Assembly (NCBI RefSeq): GCF_000429065.1
Contig: NZ_AUBD01000008.1
Location: forward strand, 62,001-126,000
Source: Silanimonas lenta DSM 16282
GTDB taxonomy: Bacteria > Pseudomonadota > Gammaproteobacteria > Xanthomonadales > Xanthomonadaceae
Direction: 5' to 3'
Length of the DNA: 64,000 bases
The first letter of the stretch is position 1; each line of letters begins with the position of its first letter. This document shows positions 26,045-35,301 of this stretch, piece after piece. The notes below the pieces were generated by a model, which saw only the letters and a program-made list of their open reading frames with translations, searched no databases and had not been told where the DNA came from. A program made the translations under genes and the position numbers.

Positions 26045-26817
26045 CTGTCGGTGCCGGAGGCGAAGAACCCGAGGGTCTTCACCTGGCTGTTGTAGGTGAT
26101 CAGCGCGTACTCGCCCGGCGGCAGCGGCGACTTCGGGCTGATCTCGAACAGCACGTAGCCCTTGGGCGCACGCGACTGGTCGGCGAGCGGCTTGCCTTCG
26201 GTGGGGACGATGCGGTCGCGGGCGATCCCCGTCGAGTAGCTCATGTAACCCCCTCCGACGCTGACCTCGCGGGTATTGTTCCGGCGGACTGCGAAGTTCG
26301 CCAGGGTGAGGTAGCTCTCGGGCTGGGCATTGCCCGGGACCGCGATGATGAACGTGGGCCGGTTGCTGCTGAGGCGGAGGTTCGCCGCGGCCCCGTTGAG
26401 CACCGCGTACATTCCCACACCGCCGAATCCCATCCCGCGTGCCGCGGTCCGGAAGGTGGCTGGCATGTAGCGCATCACCGTTTCCTTGCCGTCCTCCCGC
26501 AGGACGATCTCCTCCGGGTTCCAATCGCCGCCCGCCGCGGCTGCGGTGCCCGACGCCCCCTGCGACTTCTGGATCATCGCATCGACGACCGCCGCGGGAA
26601 CGCCGGCGCGCGAGAGCGAGATCAGGGCATCGGGCGCGACATCGAACCTGGCCTCGGAGCCGCGGATCGCGAGGACGATGGTGCTCTCGGGCAGCTTGGC
26701 CTCGACCATCTTCAGGACGTCGGCGTTGGTCAAGGGCGCATCGGCGAGGGTGGCCGTGGCGAAGGCGCCGAAGCCCAGCAGCATGGAGAGGAGGAGTGCG
26801 GTCCGCGTCTTTCGCAT
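26020..26817 (-). CDS. Secreted protein of unknown function
   Basis: 265 residues from ATG 26815-26817, chosen because it begins a good Sec signal peptide ([16 protein letters not shown]..., cleavage near TLADA). The mature N-terminus has the short domain [17 protein letters not shown]...[17 protein letters not shown], which recurs at the ends of many exported proteins. A C-terminal beta-rich domain (about 110-265) follows. Likely periplasmic. Function not recognised. The 3' end overlaps rnfB convergently. Confidence 0.7.
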   Translation of the reverse strand: MRKTRTALLLSMLLGFGAFATATLADAPLTNADVLKMVEAKLPESTIVLAIRGSEARFDVAPDALISLSRAGVPAAVVDAMIQKSQGASGTAAAAGGDWNPEEIVLREDGKETVMRYMPATFRTAARGMGFGGVGMYAVLNGAAANLRLSSNRPTFIIAVPGNAQPESYLTLANFAVRRNNTREVSVGGGYMSYSTGIARDRIVPTEGKPLADQSRAPKGYVLFEISPKSPLPPGEYALITYNSQVKTLGFFASGTDSYFDFGVD

Positions 26818-26939
26818 CGGGGGAAGTCCCTGTCTGAGGTGGATGGGGCGCCGTGGGTGTCGATCCGCTGCGGCGCGGACGGATCGTATACGCGCCATCC
26901 CCGCCAATCGTCAGCAAAATACGAACTGCGGACAGGTGA

Positions 26940-27863
26940 CTAGAGCCGCTCCACCCGGTAGCCGGCTGCGGCCAGTTGCTGCACCAGGCCTTCCGCGCCC
27001 ACGAGGTGCAGGGCGCCTACCGCCACCAGCGCATCCTCGGCCTCCGGGCCATCGAGGATCGACTTGATGCGCGAGACCCAAGCAGCGTTGCGCTGGGTGT
27101 TGATGCGGGCGTAGAAAGCCGGGTCGCGGGCCCGCATCGCCGCTGCCATGCCCCAGTAGAGCGCGTCCTCGTCACCCTGCCGCCACTGCGCGTGCAGCCA
27201 GGCCACCTCGGCGCGCAGTTCGTGCGCCCGGGCCACCACGTCACGCAGATGGGCGAGCTGCACAGAAGGCTTCATGCCGCGGAACAGGTCGATCTGGTCC
27301 TCCAACGTCTCGAGGCCTCGTACCTGCTTGCCGCGCCTCACCGCCTCGCGGGCGAGGTGGCGATCCATGCCAAGATCGGGATCGAGCCCGGCCTTCGCCA
27401 TCTCGGCCAGGGTCAGCACCATGGCGGCGTACCAGGGCTCCATGCGCTCGAAGCGGGCGGGCTCGATGCCCGCGCCACGGGCCAGGGCCAAAGCGCTCTC
27501 CCAGCTCGGCGCATCCAACCGCTGCCGCAGGCTGCGCGCTTCCGGGCGCAGCGTGCCCGCGCGCTCCAGCCGCCGGGCCAGATGCGGGTCCTCCAGCGTC
27601 TCCGGGGGCAGTTCCAGCAGCACCAGATCCGCCTGGTCGAGGGCGGCATACACCCGCGCATCGAGCGGGTAGTCACCGGGGGTGAGGAAGTGGAAGGTGC
27701 CGAGCAGGTAGACGTGGTTGTCCGCGTCGCTCACCCGCCATAGCAGCGGCGTCGGTGGCGTGCCGGCGGCGGAGGCCGGCAGGACCGCGGACAGCCACAG
27801 GACGAAAAGGAGAAGCAGGCTTCCGGGTGCCCGGCATCTCCCGCCCTGCATTCGCCTGGCCAT
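26940..27863 (-). CDS. TraB/GumN family secreted protein
   Basis: 307 residues with a signal peptide (hydrophobic about 14-33). It carries the two family motifs GTFH (about 55-58) and GALH (about 283-286), plus conserved Glu/Asp residues around LVLLELPPET. These are thought to form the active site of a Tiki-like metal-dependent peptidase fold; enzymatic activity in bacterial members is largely unproved. An alternative start is four codons downstream (MQGGRC). 13 bases after the DUF1684 lipoprotein gene. Confidence 0.88.
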   Translation of the reverse strand: MARRMQGGRCRAPGSLLLLFVLWLSAVLPASAAGTPPTPLLWRVSDADNHVYLLGTFHFLTPGDYPLDARVYAALDQADLVLLELPPETLEDPHLARRLERAGTLRPEARSLRQRLDAPSWESALALARGAGIEPARFERMEPWYAAMVLTLAEMAKAGLDPDLGMDRHLAREAVRRGKQVRGLETLEDQIDLFRGMKPSVQLAHLRDVVARAHELRAEVAWLHAQWRQGDEDALYWGMAAAMRARDPAFYARINTQRNAAWVSRIKSILDGPEAEDALVAVGALHLVGAEGLVQQLAAAGYRVERL

Positions 27864-27876
27864 CCCGGAACCACGC

Positions 27877-28842
27877 TCACTCGATCAGCGGCAGCGGCTT
27901 TTTCTCGCCTGCCTCCACCCGCAGGTCGAGGCGGTTCGAGGGCGGCGGCAGGGGGCAGGTGGAGTATTCCGTGAAGGCGCAGGGCGGGTTGTAGGCGCGG
28001 TTGAAATCGACCACGGTGCGGCCCTTCGCATTCGGCGGGTCGGCATAGAGGAAGCGCGCCGCCGGATAGGTCTCGTGCCCGCTGGTGCGGTCGGCAAAGA
28101 TGAGGAACAGCCGGCCATCGCCCTCGTCCACCGCCTCGAGGCGGTACTCGCGGCCGTCCTTCTCGAACACCACCGCCCCGGGGTTCTTCATCGGCTCCTC
28201 GATGCCCAGCACATTGACGATGCCGATGGTCTGGCCCTCGGGATGCGGCTCGAAGCGGGCATCGAAGCGGAAGGCGGGGTCGATCTCGAAATAGTCGAGC
28301 CCGGGGAACCGGGTGCGGGTGGGGGCCAGGGCATCGCGCACGCGCAGGCCGAGGCGGTCGCCGCGCTGGATCAGGATGAAGCTGGCATCTCCCTGGTTGA
28401 AGCCCACCACGGTAGGGGTGGCACCACCGGCATCGCTTCTCAGCACATGGGTGGCGCTGCCAGCCGGCTGCCCATCGATGGTGACGCCGGGTGCGGTGGC
28501 GCGGAAGCGCACGGTGCCATCGCGGCCGACACTGATCAGGCCGAGTTCCTCCGGGCCGACGGCGAGGCGGATGCCCTTGGTGGCCCCGCTGCCGACATAG
28601 CTGTTGCCACGCTTCAGCCAGTGCAGGCCCACTAGGGAGAGCCAGCCATCGGGGGCCTGGAGCCGCGCCAGCCGTGCCTCGCGCCACTCCAGCACGCTGC
28701 GCCGGTGCACCGCTGCCGCGGCAGCGGCGGCCCGCTCGCGGGTGGCCTCGGCCTGCCGCTCGGCCTCGGTCGGCCCGCCATCGGAACAGGCGCCCAGCAC
28801 GACCCCGGTGGCGATCACGGTGGCAAGCAGGGGGAAACGCAT
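27877..28842 (-). CDS. DUF1684 lipoprotein
   Basis: 321 residues. A lipobox (LGACS, Cys19) after a short signal peptide predicts an outer- or inner-membrane lipoprotein. The body matches DUF1684: WREARLARLQAPDGWLSLVGLHWL near the N-terminus and FNRAYNPPCAFTEYSTCPLPP near the C-terminus. Function of DUF1684 is unknown. The gene is 9 bases downstream of mutL, where other gammaproteobacteria often have miaA. Confidence 0.88.
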   Translation of the reverse strand: MRFPLLATVIATGVVLGACSDGGPTEAERQAEATRERAAAAAAAVHRRSVLEWREARLARLQAPDGWLSLVGLHWLKRGNSYVGSGATKGIRLAVGPEELGLISVGRDGTVRFRATAPGVTIDGQPAGSATHVLRSDAGGATPTVVGFNQGDASFILIQRGDRLGLRVRDALAPTRTRFPGLDYFEIDPAFRFDARFEPHPEGQTIGIVNVLGIEEPMKNPGAVVFEKDGREYRLEAVDEGDGRLFLIFADRTSGHETYPAARFLYADPPNAKGRTVVDFNRAYNPPCAFTEYSTCPLPPPSNRLDLRVEAGEKKPLPLIE

Positions 28843-28851
28843 CGGCTACTC

Positions 28852-30675
28852 CTAACGGCCGCGGAGGAACAGGCGGTCGAGTTCCGCCAGCGGCAACTGT
28901 ACGAAAGTCGGGCGCCCATGGTTGCACTGGGCGGCCCGCTCGGTGGCCTCCATGTCGCGCAGCAGGGCATTCATCTCCGGCACGGTGAGGCGCCGGTTGG
29001 CGCGCACCGAACTGCGGCAGGCCCAGCCTGCCATCAGGGCATGCACTGCCTCCTCCACCCGGCGGGTGCGGCCATGTTCGCGCAGCTCGGCGAGCGCATC
29101 GAGCAGCAGCGGCCGCGGGTCGAGATCGGCAAGCAGGGCCGGCACGCTGCGCAGGGACAGCGACTGCGGCCCGGTGCGCTGCAGCTCGAAACCCAGGCTG
29201 GCAAGCAGGCCCGCGTGCTCTTCGGCGGTATCGGCCTCGGCCTCGCCCACCGCCAGCGCCAGGGGCACCAGCAGGGGCTGGGCGCGCAGATCCCGGGCGG
29301 CGAAGGCCGCCTTCATCGCCTCGTAAGTGATGCGCTCATGGGCGGCGTGCATGTCCACCAGCACCAGGCCCTCGCGGTTCTGTGCCAGCACATAGACACC
29401 GTGCAGCTGGGCCAGCGCAAAGCCGAGCGGCGGCAGGTCGGCCTCGGCCGGCACGCCATCCTCCGCTGCCGCGAGCGCGGGCGGCTGGCCTTCCGGGGCA
29501 GCCGGCGACAGGGCCGCGGCGGCACTGGCCCCGGCGCTGCCGTAGAGCTGCCGGTAGGCCGGCACCGCCTCGGCCACCGTCAGGCCAAGCCGGGGCTGCT
29601 CGCCGCGCCAGGCCGGCAGGCCGGCCACCGGGCTCGGCAGCGGGCCCTGCGGCGCCTGGGGCGGCGCCACCTCGCCGGCGCCGGGGCGGGCCTGGGCCAG
29701 GGCCTCGTGCAGGGTGCGGAACAGGAAGTCATGCACCAGCCGCCCGTCGCGGAAGCGCACCTCGTGCTTGGCCGGGTGCACGTTCACGTCCACCCGCCGC
29801 GGGTCGAGCTCGAGGAACAGCACGAAGCTCGGATGCCGGCCGTGGTAGAGCACGTCGGCATAGGCCTGGCGCACCGCATGCGCCACCACCCGGTCACGCA
29901 CCGCGCGGCCGTTGACGAAGAAGAACTGCTGGTCGGCGCTGGCGCGCGAGGCGGTGGGCAGGCCGATCCAGCCGTGCAGGCGCAGTCCGGCCTGCGCCTG
30001 GTCGATGCCCAGCGCGCGGGCATGGAACTCCGGCCCCAGGGCTTCGGCAAGGCGCTTCGGCGCATCGCCGCCGCTCGGCCGGTAATGGCGCAGCAGGCGG
30101 CCGTTGTGGCCGAGGCGAAGCTCGATGTCCGGCCGGGCGAGCGCGAGCTGGCGCAGCCAGTCCTCGACATGGCCGAGCTCGGTGCGCTCGGCCTTGAGGA
30201 AGCGCCGCCGCGCCGGCACGTTGAAGAACAGGTCCCGCACCTCGACCGTGGTGCCGACCGGATGTGGGTGCGGCACCACCTCGCCCACCCGCCCGCCCTC
30301 CACCTCGAGGCGGGCCCCGTGGGCCTGCGCGGCAGTGCGCGAGGTGAGGCTGAAACGGCTCACCGAGGCAATCGAGGGCAGGGCCTCGCCGCGGAAGCCC
30401 AGGGTGGCGACGGCCTCGAGATCCTCGAGGCTGGCGATCTTGCTGGTGGCATGGCGCGAGACCGCCACCGGCAGTTCCTCGGCGGCGATGCCGATGCCAT
30501 CGTCGCGGATGCGCACCAGCCGCGCGCCGCCTTCCTCCAGTTCGATGTCGATGCGGCGCGCCCCCGCATCCAGCGCGTTCTCGACCAGTTCCTTCACCAC
30601 GGAGGCCGGCCGCTCCACCACCTCGCCCGCGGCGATCTGGTTGATGAGCACCTCGGGAAGTAGGCGGATCGGCAT
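28852..30675 (-). CDS. mutL: DNA mismatch repair protein MutL (endonuclease type)
   Basis: 607 residues. N-terminal GHKL ATPase with [19 protein letters not shown] and [15 protein letters not shown] Pro/Ala-rich linker runs about 340-420. The C-terminal dimerisation domain contains [13 protein letters not shown], a match to the DQHA(x)2E(x)4E endonuclease motif, as well as ACRSSVR and CNHGRPTF, the other metal-site motifs. This marks it as a nicking MutL, the type found in organisms without MutH. Full length, and part of the nnrD-tsaE-amiC-mutL run. Confidence 0.95.
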   Translation of the reverse strand: MPIRLLPEVLINQIAAGEVVERPASVVKELVENALDAGARRIDIELEEGGARLVRIRDDGIGIAAEELPVAVSRHATSKIASLEDLEAVATLGFRGEALPSIASVSRFSLTSRTAAQAHGARLEVEGGRVGEVVPHPHPVGTTVEVRDLFFNVPARRRFLKAERTELGHVEDWLRQLALARPDIELRLGHNGRLLRHYRPSGGDAPKRLAEALGPEFHARALGIDQAQAGLRLHGWIGLPTASRASADQQFFFVNGRAVRDRVVAHAVRQAYADVLYHGRHPSFVLFLELDPRRVDVNVHPAKHEVRFRDGRLVHDFLFRTLHEALAQARPGAGEVAPPQAPQGPLPSPVAGLPAWRGEQPRLGLTVAEAVPAYRQLYGSAGASAAAALSPAAPEGQPPALAAAEDGVPAEADLPPLGFALAQLHGVYVLAQNREGLVLVDMHAAHERITYEAMKAAFAARDLRAQPLLVPLALAVGEAEADTAEEHAGLLASLGFELQRTGPQSLSLRSVPALLADLDPRPLLLDALAELREHGRTRRVEEAVHALMAGWACRSSVRANRRLTVPEMNALLRDMEATERAAQCNHGRPTFVQLPLAELDRLFLRGR

Positions 30676-30731
30676 GCGGGCACCACGGGGAACGGCCCCC
30701 GATGATACTGGTGCCGGCGGCGGGACGGGAT

Positions 30732-32099
30732 TTACTCGGGCGCCGGGATGCGCAGGCGCTCGCCGACGCGCACCACGTCGTCGCGCTTGTCGTTGGCCTG
30801 CCGCAGCTGGTGCACCGAGACGCCATGCCGCGAGGCGATCAGGCCCAGGGTCTCGCCGCGCGCCACCACGTGCTGGCGCGGGCCACGCTGCGGATTGGCG
30901 GCGAACCAGGTGCCGGGCGGCGGCTGGTTGCCAAAGTAGTCGGCAACCCCGCGGGTGATGGCCTGCGCCAGGCGGCGGCGGAAGGCCGGATCGTTGAGCC
31001 TGCGCTCGTCCTCAGCATTGGTGATGAAGCCGGTCTCGATCAGCATCGAGGGCACGTCGGGCGAGCGCAGCACCCAGAAGTTGGCGCGCTCGACCTGCGG
31101 CTTGCGGGTCTTGCCCACACTGCGCAGGGCCTCGAGCACCTGGTTCGCCGCCTCGTCGGAAACGCGCAGCGTGGCGCTCTGCGAGAGGTCGAGCAGCACC
31201 GCGGCGAGGTTGCGGTCCTTGTCGTCGAGGCTCACACCGCCGACGAGATCGGAGTTGTTCTCGCGGTCGGCGAGGAAACGGGCCGCCTCGCTGGAGGCCC
31301 CGCGGGTGGAGAGCACGAACACGGAGGCGCCGTTGGCGGCGCGGTTGTGCGCGGCATCGGCATGCACCGAGATGAACAGGTCGGCCTGGGCCTCGCGAGC
31401 CTTGCGGTAGCGCTCGCCGAGCGGGATGAACACGTCGCTGTCGCGGATCAGCACCGCGCGCATGCCGGGATGGCGGTCCACCTCCTCGGCCAGCGCCCGT
31501 GCCACCTGCAGGGTCACGGTCTTCTCGTAGGTGCCACGGCTGCCGATCGCTCCCGGGTCGCGGCCGCCGTGGCCGGCATCGATGGCGATCACCAGCTTGC
31601 GCTCGCCCTGCAGGGCCGCCGGAACACCGGCCGGGGCCGCCGCCGCGGGGGCGGCCAGTACCGGGGCCGCGGCCACCAGGGCGCCCTCGTCACGGAACAG
31701 TTCCAGCACCAGCCGGGTCTCGCGGCCTGCGCCCTCCACCCGGGCGCGCGGCTTCACCGCCCCGCCGAGATCGAAGACCACGCGCAGGGTGCCCGGCTCC
31801 GGGTACCCGGTGCGAACGCCGATCACCCGGCCATTGGGAGCCGGCGGGCGGAAGCCCTCGGCAAGCCGGGCCGCGGGCAGGTCGAGCACCAGCCGGTCGG
31901 GATTGCCGAGGCTGAAGACCTTGAAGGGCCCGGGCGCGGCGTCGAGCTGCAGTTCGGCCCGCGTCGCCTCGTCGCTGGCGCTCAGACGCACCTGGCCCAG
32001 GGTGGTGGCGGCCTGGCCGAACGCGGCATAGGCCAGCCCCGCCAGAAGCACGGCGAGATGCAGCCAACGGGTCCAGTTGAGCGACGCGGCGCGCGACAT
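30732..32099 (-). CDS. amiC: N-acetylmuramoyl-L-alanine amidase AmiC-type (AMIN, amidase, LysM)
   Basis: 455 residues from the ATG at 32097-32099, chosen because the hydrophobic signal segment then begins at about residue 13. Signal peptide, AMIN domain (about 40-140), amidase_3 catalytic domain (about 180-395) with zinc ligands in [10 protein letters not shown], Glu in the following region and SVHAD, and catalytic Glu in LIETGFI. A C-terminal LysM (about 408-455) binds peptidoglycan. It splits septal murein during daughter-cell separation. Between tsaE and mutL as in most relatives. Confidence 0.93.
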   Translation of the reverse strand: MSRAASLNWTRWLHLAVLLAGLAYAAFGQAATTLGQVRLSASDEATRAELQLDAAPGPFKVFSLGNPDRLVLDLPAARLAEGFRPPAPNGRVIGVRTGYPEPGTLRVVFDLGGAVKPRARVEGAGRETRLVLELFRDEGALVAAAPVLAAPAAAAPAGVPAALQGERKLVIAIDAGHGGRDPGAIGSRGTYEKTVTLQVARALAEEVDRHPGMRAVLIRDSDVFIPLGERYRKAREAQADLFISVHADAAHNRAANGASVFVLSTRGASSEAARFLADRENNSDLVGGVSLDDKDRNLAAVLLDLSQSATLRVSDEAANQVLEALRSVGKTRKPQVERANFWVLRSPDVPSMLIETGFITNAEDERRLNDPAFRRRLAQAITRGVADYFGNQPPPGTWFAANPQRGPRQHVVARGETLGLIASRHGVSVHQLRQANDKRDDVVRVGERLRIPAPE

Positions 32100-32213
32100 G
32101 GCGCGATTCAAGCACCGGAAATCGCGCTTTGCAAGCACTTTTTCCTTTGGAATCCGGGGCCTGCGGGACTTTCCTGCGACCCTGCTTGATGAACGGACCC
32201 TAAGTTCGGGCGT

Positions 32214-32696
32214 TCACCCTCCGGGCCCACCCTCCCGGAACGCCGCCAGCCACTGGCGGCCGAGTGCCGAACGGGGCTCCAGTCGGGCCTGTCGCCCCTC
32301 GCCCTCGAGGCGGAGGCCAAGCACCAGATCCGCCGGCGGCAGATGCCCGGCGCCCCGCTCCGGCCACTCCACCAGCCAGAGCCGGGCGGCATCGGCAAGC
32401 TCGTCGAGGGCGAGGAAATCCAGCTCCGCCGCATCGCCAAGGCGGTAGAGATCGAGATGGGCGGCCTCGCCGCCCGGCACCGGGTAGCGCTCGACCAGGG
32501 TGTAGGTGGGGCTGCGGATACGACCTGCCACCCCGAGGGCGCGCAGCAGGGCCCGGGCCAGCGTCGATTTGCCGGCCCCGAGATCGCCTTCGAGGTAGAC
32601 CACCGCCCGCGCCGGCAGGCAGGCCGCCAGCCGCGCCCCCAGAGCCTCGGTGGCGGCGGCATCGGGCAGAAAGAGGGAGTACGCCTCGCTGCTCAT
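32214..32696 (-). CDS. tsaE: tRNA t6A biosynthesis ATPase TsaE
   Basis: 160 residues. Walker A EGDLGAGKST (about 36-45), then SPTYTLVERYP and HLDLYRL with the conserved Asp, and WPERGAG with the conserved Trp-Pro-Glu. It energises the TsaB-TsaD complex that makes N6-threonylcarbamoyladenosine at tRNA position 37. The ATG at 32694-32696 overlaps the nnrD stop by four bases, giving translational coupling; longer readings lie in nnrD. Confidence 0.95.
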   Translation of the reverse strand: MSSEAYSLFLPDAAATEALGARLAACLPARAVVYLEGDLGAGKSTLARALLRALGVAGRIRSPTYTLVERYPVPGGEAAHLDLYRLGDAAELDFLALDELADAARLWLVEWPERGAGHLPPADLVLGLRLEGEGRQARLEPRSALGRQWLAAFREGGPGG

Positions 32697-34162
32697 GGGT
32701 TCAGCGCCTCGCCCAAGGCCGGCAGCAGGTCGGCGGCCAAAAGGCCCCGGCATCGCCCGGCGGCCGCCCGGTCGCCGGCCGCAGCATGGGCCAGGGCCCC
32801 GGCCCAGGCAGCCTCGAAGGGCGGCAGGCCCTGGGCGCGCAGGGCCGCCACCACGCCGGTGAGCACATCGCCCATGCCGGCGCTGGCCATGCCCGGGTTG
32901 CCGGCATCGATCAGCACCGCGGTCTTTCCGGGCGCGGCCACCACGCTGCCCGCCCCTTTCAGCACCACGGCCGCCTCGAAGCGTGCGGCCAGGGCGATGG
33001 CGGCGCCCAGCCGGTCACGCTGCACGGCCGCCGTGTCGCTGCCGAGCAGGCGCGCCGCCTCACCGGGATGCGGTGTCAGCACGGCCTCCGGCAGGGGCCG
33101 GGGAGCGGCCGCCAGACGGTTCAGGGCATCGGCATCCAGCACCAGCGGGCGGCCGCTCGCCAGGGCCGCGGTGAACAGCTCCCAGCCCCAGGCGTCCTGC
33201 CCCAGCCCGGGGCCCAGGGCCAGCACATCGGCCCGCGCCAGACAGGCGGCCAGCCCCTCGGGGGCCGGCAGGACACGCGCCATCACCTCCGGACGGCGGG
33301 CGAGCAGGGCCGCCACCGCCTCGGGGCTGCCGATCGCCTCCACCCAGCCGGCGCCGCTGCGGGCCGCGGCCTCGGCGCAGAGCACCAGGGCGCCGGCCAT
33401 GCCCTCGGCCCCGCCGAGGCAGAGCACGCGGCCGAACTGGCCCTTGTGGCTGTCCAGCGGCCGGGGCGGCAGCACTGCCGCCAGCGCCGCCGGCCGCAGT
33501 GCCTGCGCCACGGGCCGGGCTTCGGCGGGCCAGTCGCGGACTTCGAGCCCCAGCGGCTCGACCACCACCTCGCCGGCCGCCTCCCGGCCCTTGCCGGTGA
33601 ACAGCCCGGGCGTGGCAGCGAGGAAGGCCACGCTGAGCGTGGCCGGGAGGAAGGCCCCCGGCGCCGCGCCGGTATCGGCCTCGATGCCGGTGGGAAGATC
33701 GAGGGCCAGCACCGGGCGGCCGGTGGCCCGGACCGCCGCGAGCAGGGCCGCGAGGCCGGCCTCGGGCGCGCGCGCCAGGCCCAGGCCCAGCAGGCCATCC
33801 ACCCACAGCCCGACCTCGGGCAGGGCCTGCGGGTCGGCGGGCGCCACCGCCCCGCCCTGCGCGGCCCAACGGGCTGCCGCGGCGCGGGCCTCGGCGCTGC
33901 GCGGCGCGCCGAAGGCCAGCACCGACACGGCACGCCCGGCCTCGTGCAGGACGCAGGCCAGTTCGTAGCCATCGCCGCCGTTGTTGCCCGGGCCGCAGAG
34001 CACGCCGACCTGCCGCACCTCGGGCCAGCGTTCGAGCAGGCGGCGCGCGGCGGCCGCGCCGGCCCGCCGCATCAGTTCGCCCGGAGGAAGCCCGCCGGCG
34101 ATGGCCGCGCGTTCGATGGCGCGCAGCGCCGCGGTGCGCAGCAGCGGAAGGGTATGGGGCAT
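32693..34162 (-). CDS. nnrD: Bifunctional NAD(P)H-hydrate epimerase / ADP-dependent dehydratase
   Basis: 489 residues. N-terminal YjeF_N epimerase domain (about 1-210) with GPGNNGGDGYE, and C-terminal carbohydrate-kinase-like dehydratase (about 220-489) with GALGPGLG-type loop, LTPHPGEAARLL and GMGDVLTG. It repairs hydrated NADH and NADPH. The start codon is only 23 bases from the divergent queG ATG and lacks a Shine-Dalgarno; a -10 (TAGAAT) lies seven bases before it, so the message may be leaderless. Confidence 0.94.
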   Translation of the reverse strand: MPHTLPLLRTAALRAIERAAIAGGLPPGELMRRAGAAAARRLLERWPEVRQVGVLCGPGNNGGDGYELACVLHEAGRAVSVLAFGAPRSAEARAAAARWAAQGGAVAPADPQALPEVGLWVDGLLGLGLARAPEAGLAALLAAVRATGRPVLALDLPTGIEADTGAAPGAFLPATLSVAFLAATPGLFTGKGREAAGEVVVEPLGLEVRDWPAEARPVAQALRPAALAAVLPPRPLDSHKGQFGRVLCLGGAEGMAGALVLCAEAAARSGAGWVEAIGSPEAVAALLARRPEVMARVLPAPEGLAACLARADVLALGPGLGQDAWGWELFTAALASGRPLVLDADALNRLAAAPRPLPEAVLTPHPGEAARLLGSDTAAVQRDRLGAAIALAARFEAAVVLKGAGSVVAAPGKTAVLIDAGNPGMASAGMGDVLTGVVAALRAQGLPPFEAAWAGALAHAAAGDRAAAGRCRGLLAADLLPALGEALNP

Positions 34163-34168
34163 GGACGG

Positions 34169-34178
34169 ATTCTATACT
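34169..34178. promoter_or_regulatory. Interlocked -10 elements for nnrD and queG
   Basis: TATACT on plus (34173-34178) ends seven bases before the queG ATG (34186). TAGAAT on minus (34169-34174) ends six bases before the nnrD ATG (34162). The two hexamers overlap by two bases in a 23-base gap, so both transcripts would begin at or next to the start codon. Confidence 0.55.
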
Positions 34179-34185
34179 CCGCCCC

Positions 34186-35247
34186 ATGCACGACTGGGCC
34201 GCCCTCGCCGCCGACATCAAGCGCTGGGCCGTCGAGCTCGGCTTCCAGCAGGCCGGCATCAGCGAGGGCACCCTCGCCCGCGACGAAGCCCACCTCGAAC
34301 GCTGGCTGGCCGCGGGCCACCACGGCGAGATGCACTGGATGGCCGCGCATGGCCGCAAGCGCAGCCGCCCCGGCGAACTGGTGCCCGGCACCATCCGGGT
34401 GGTGAGCGTGCGCATGGATTACGGCATCGGCGACGATGCGGCGAGCTGGGCCACCCTGGCCGATGGCGAGCGTGCCTACATCGCCCGCTACGCCCTCGGC
34501 CGCGACTACCACAAGGTGCTGCGCAACCGCCTGCAGCGTCTCGCCGAGCGCATCGCCGGCGTGGTCGGCCCCTTCGGCTACCGCGCCTTCGTCGATTCCG
34601 CGCCGGTACTGGAGCGGGCCCTGGCCCGCGATGCCGGGCTGGGCTGGATCGGCAAGCACACCTGCCTGATCCATGCGAAGGCGGGCAGCTGGTTCTTCCT
34701 CGGCGAGCTCTACACCGACCTGCCCCTGCCGCTCGATGCCCCCGCCAGCGAGCACTGCGGCACCTGCACGCGCTGCATCGACATCTGCCCCACCCGGGCC
34801 ATCGTGGCGCCCTGGGTGCTCGATGCCCGGCGCTGCATCAGCTATCTCACCATCGAGAACCCGGGGCCGATCCCGGAAGCCTTCCGCCGGCCGATGGGCA
34901 ACCGCGTCTTCGGCTGCGACGACTGCCAGCTCGTCTGCCCCTGGAACAAGTTCGCGAAACGCCATGCCTTGCCCGACTTCGAACCGCGCAACGGCCTCGA
35001 CCGGGCGCGGCTGGTCGAGCTCTTCGCCTGGGAGGAAGACGAGTTCCTGAAGCGCACCGAAGGCTCGCCGATCCGCCGCACCGGCCACACGGGATGGCTG
35101 CGCAACCTCGCCGTGGCGCTGGGCAATGCGCCGCACTCGGACGAGGTGGTGGCCGCGCTCGCGGCCCGTGCCGGGCATCCCTCGGCCCTGGTGCGCGAGC
35201 ACGTGGCCTGGGCGCTTTCCGAGCAGGCAGCGAAGGCACCGGCCTGA
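34186..35247 (+). CDS. queG: Epoxyqueuosine reductase QueG
   Basis: 353 residues. Reduces epoxyqueuosine to queuosine in the wobble position of four tRNAs, using cobalamin. Two 4Fe-4S motifs are seen: CGTCTRCIDICPTRAI and CDDCQLVCPWNKFAK. The N-terminal domain has YARYALGRDYH and GWIGKH, which form the cobalamin-binding fold, and the C-terminus is a HEAT-like helical domain. No Shine-Dalgarno precedes the ATG. Divergent from nnrD, a common arrangement. Confidence 0.95.
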   Translation: MHDWAALAADIKRWAVELGFQQAGISEGTLARDEAHLERWLAAGHHGEMHWMAAHGRKRSRPGELVPGTIRVVSVRMDYGIGDDAASWATLADGERAYIARYALGRDYHKVLRNRLQRLAERIAGVVGPFGYRAFVDSAPVLERALARDAGLGWIGKHTCLIHAKAGSWFFLGELYTDLPLPLDAPASEHCGTCTRCIDICPTRAIVAPWVLDARRCISYLTIENPGPIPEAFRRPMGNRVFGCDDCQLVCPWNKFAKRHALPDFEPRNGLDRARLVELFAWEEDEFLKRTEGSPIRRTGHTGWLRNLAVALGNAPHSDEVVAALAARAGHPSALVREHVAWALSEQAAKAPA

Positions 35248-35260
35248 GGGCGCGAACGGC

Positions 35261-35279
35261 GCCGGGAGGGCTTCCCGGC
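35261..35279. terminator. Hairpin between queG and pgi convergent ends
   Basis: Seven-base arms GCCGGGA (35261-35267) and TCCCGGC (35273-35279) around five bases, midway between the two stops. No T-run on either side, so intrinsic termination would be weak. Confidence 0.3.
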
Positions 35280-35301
35280 CGCGGCGGGCCGACGCCGCCG
35301 C

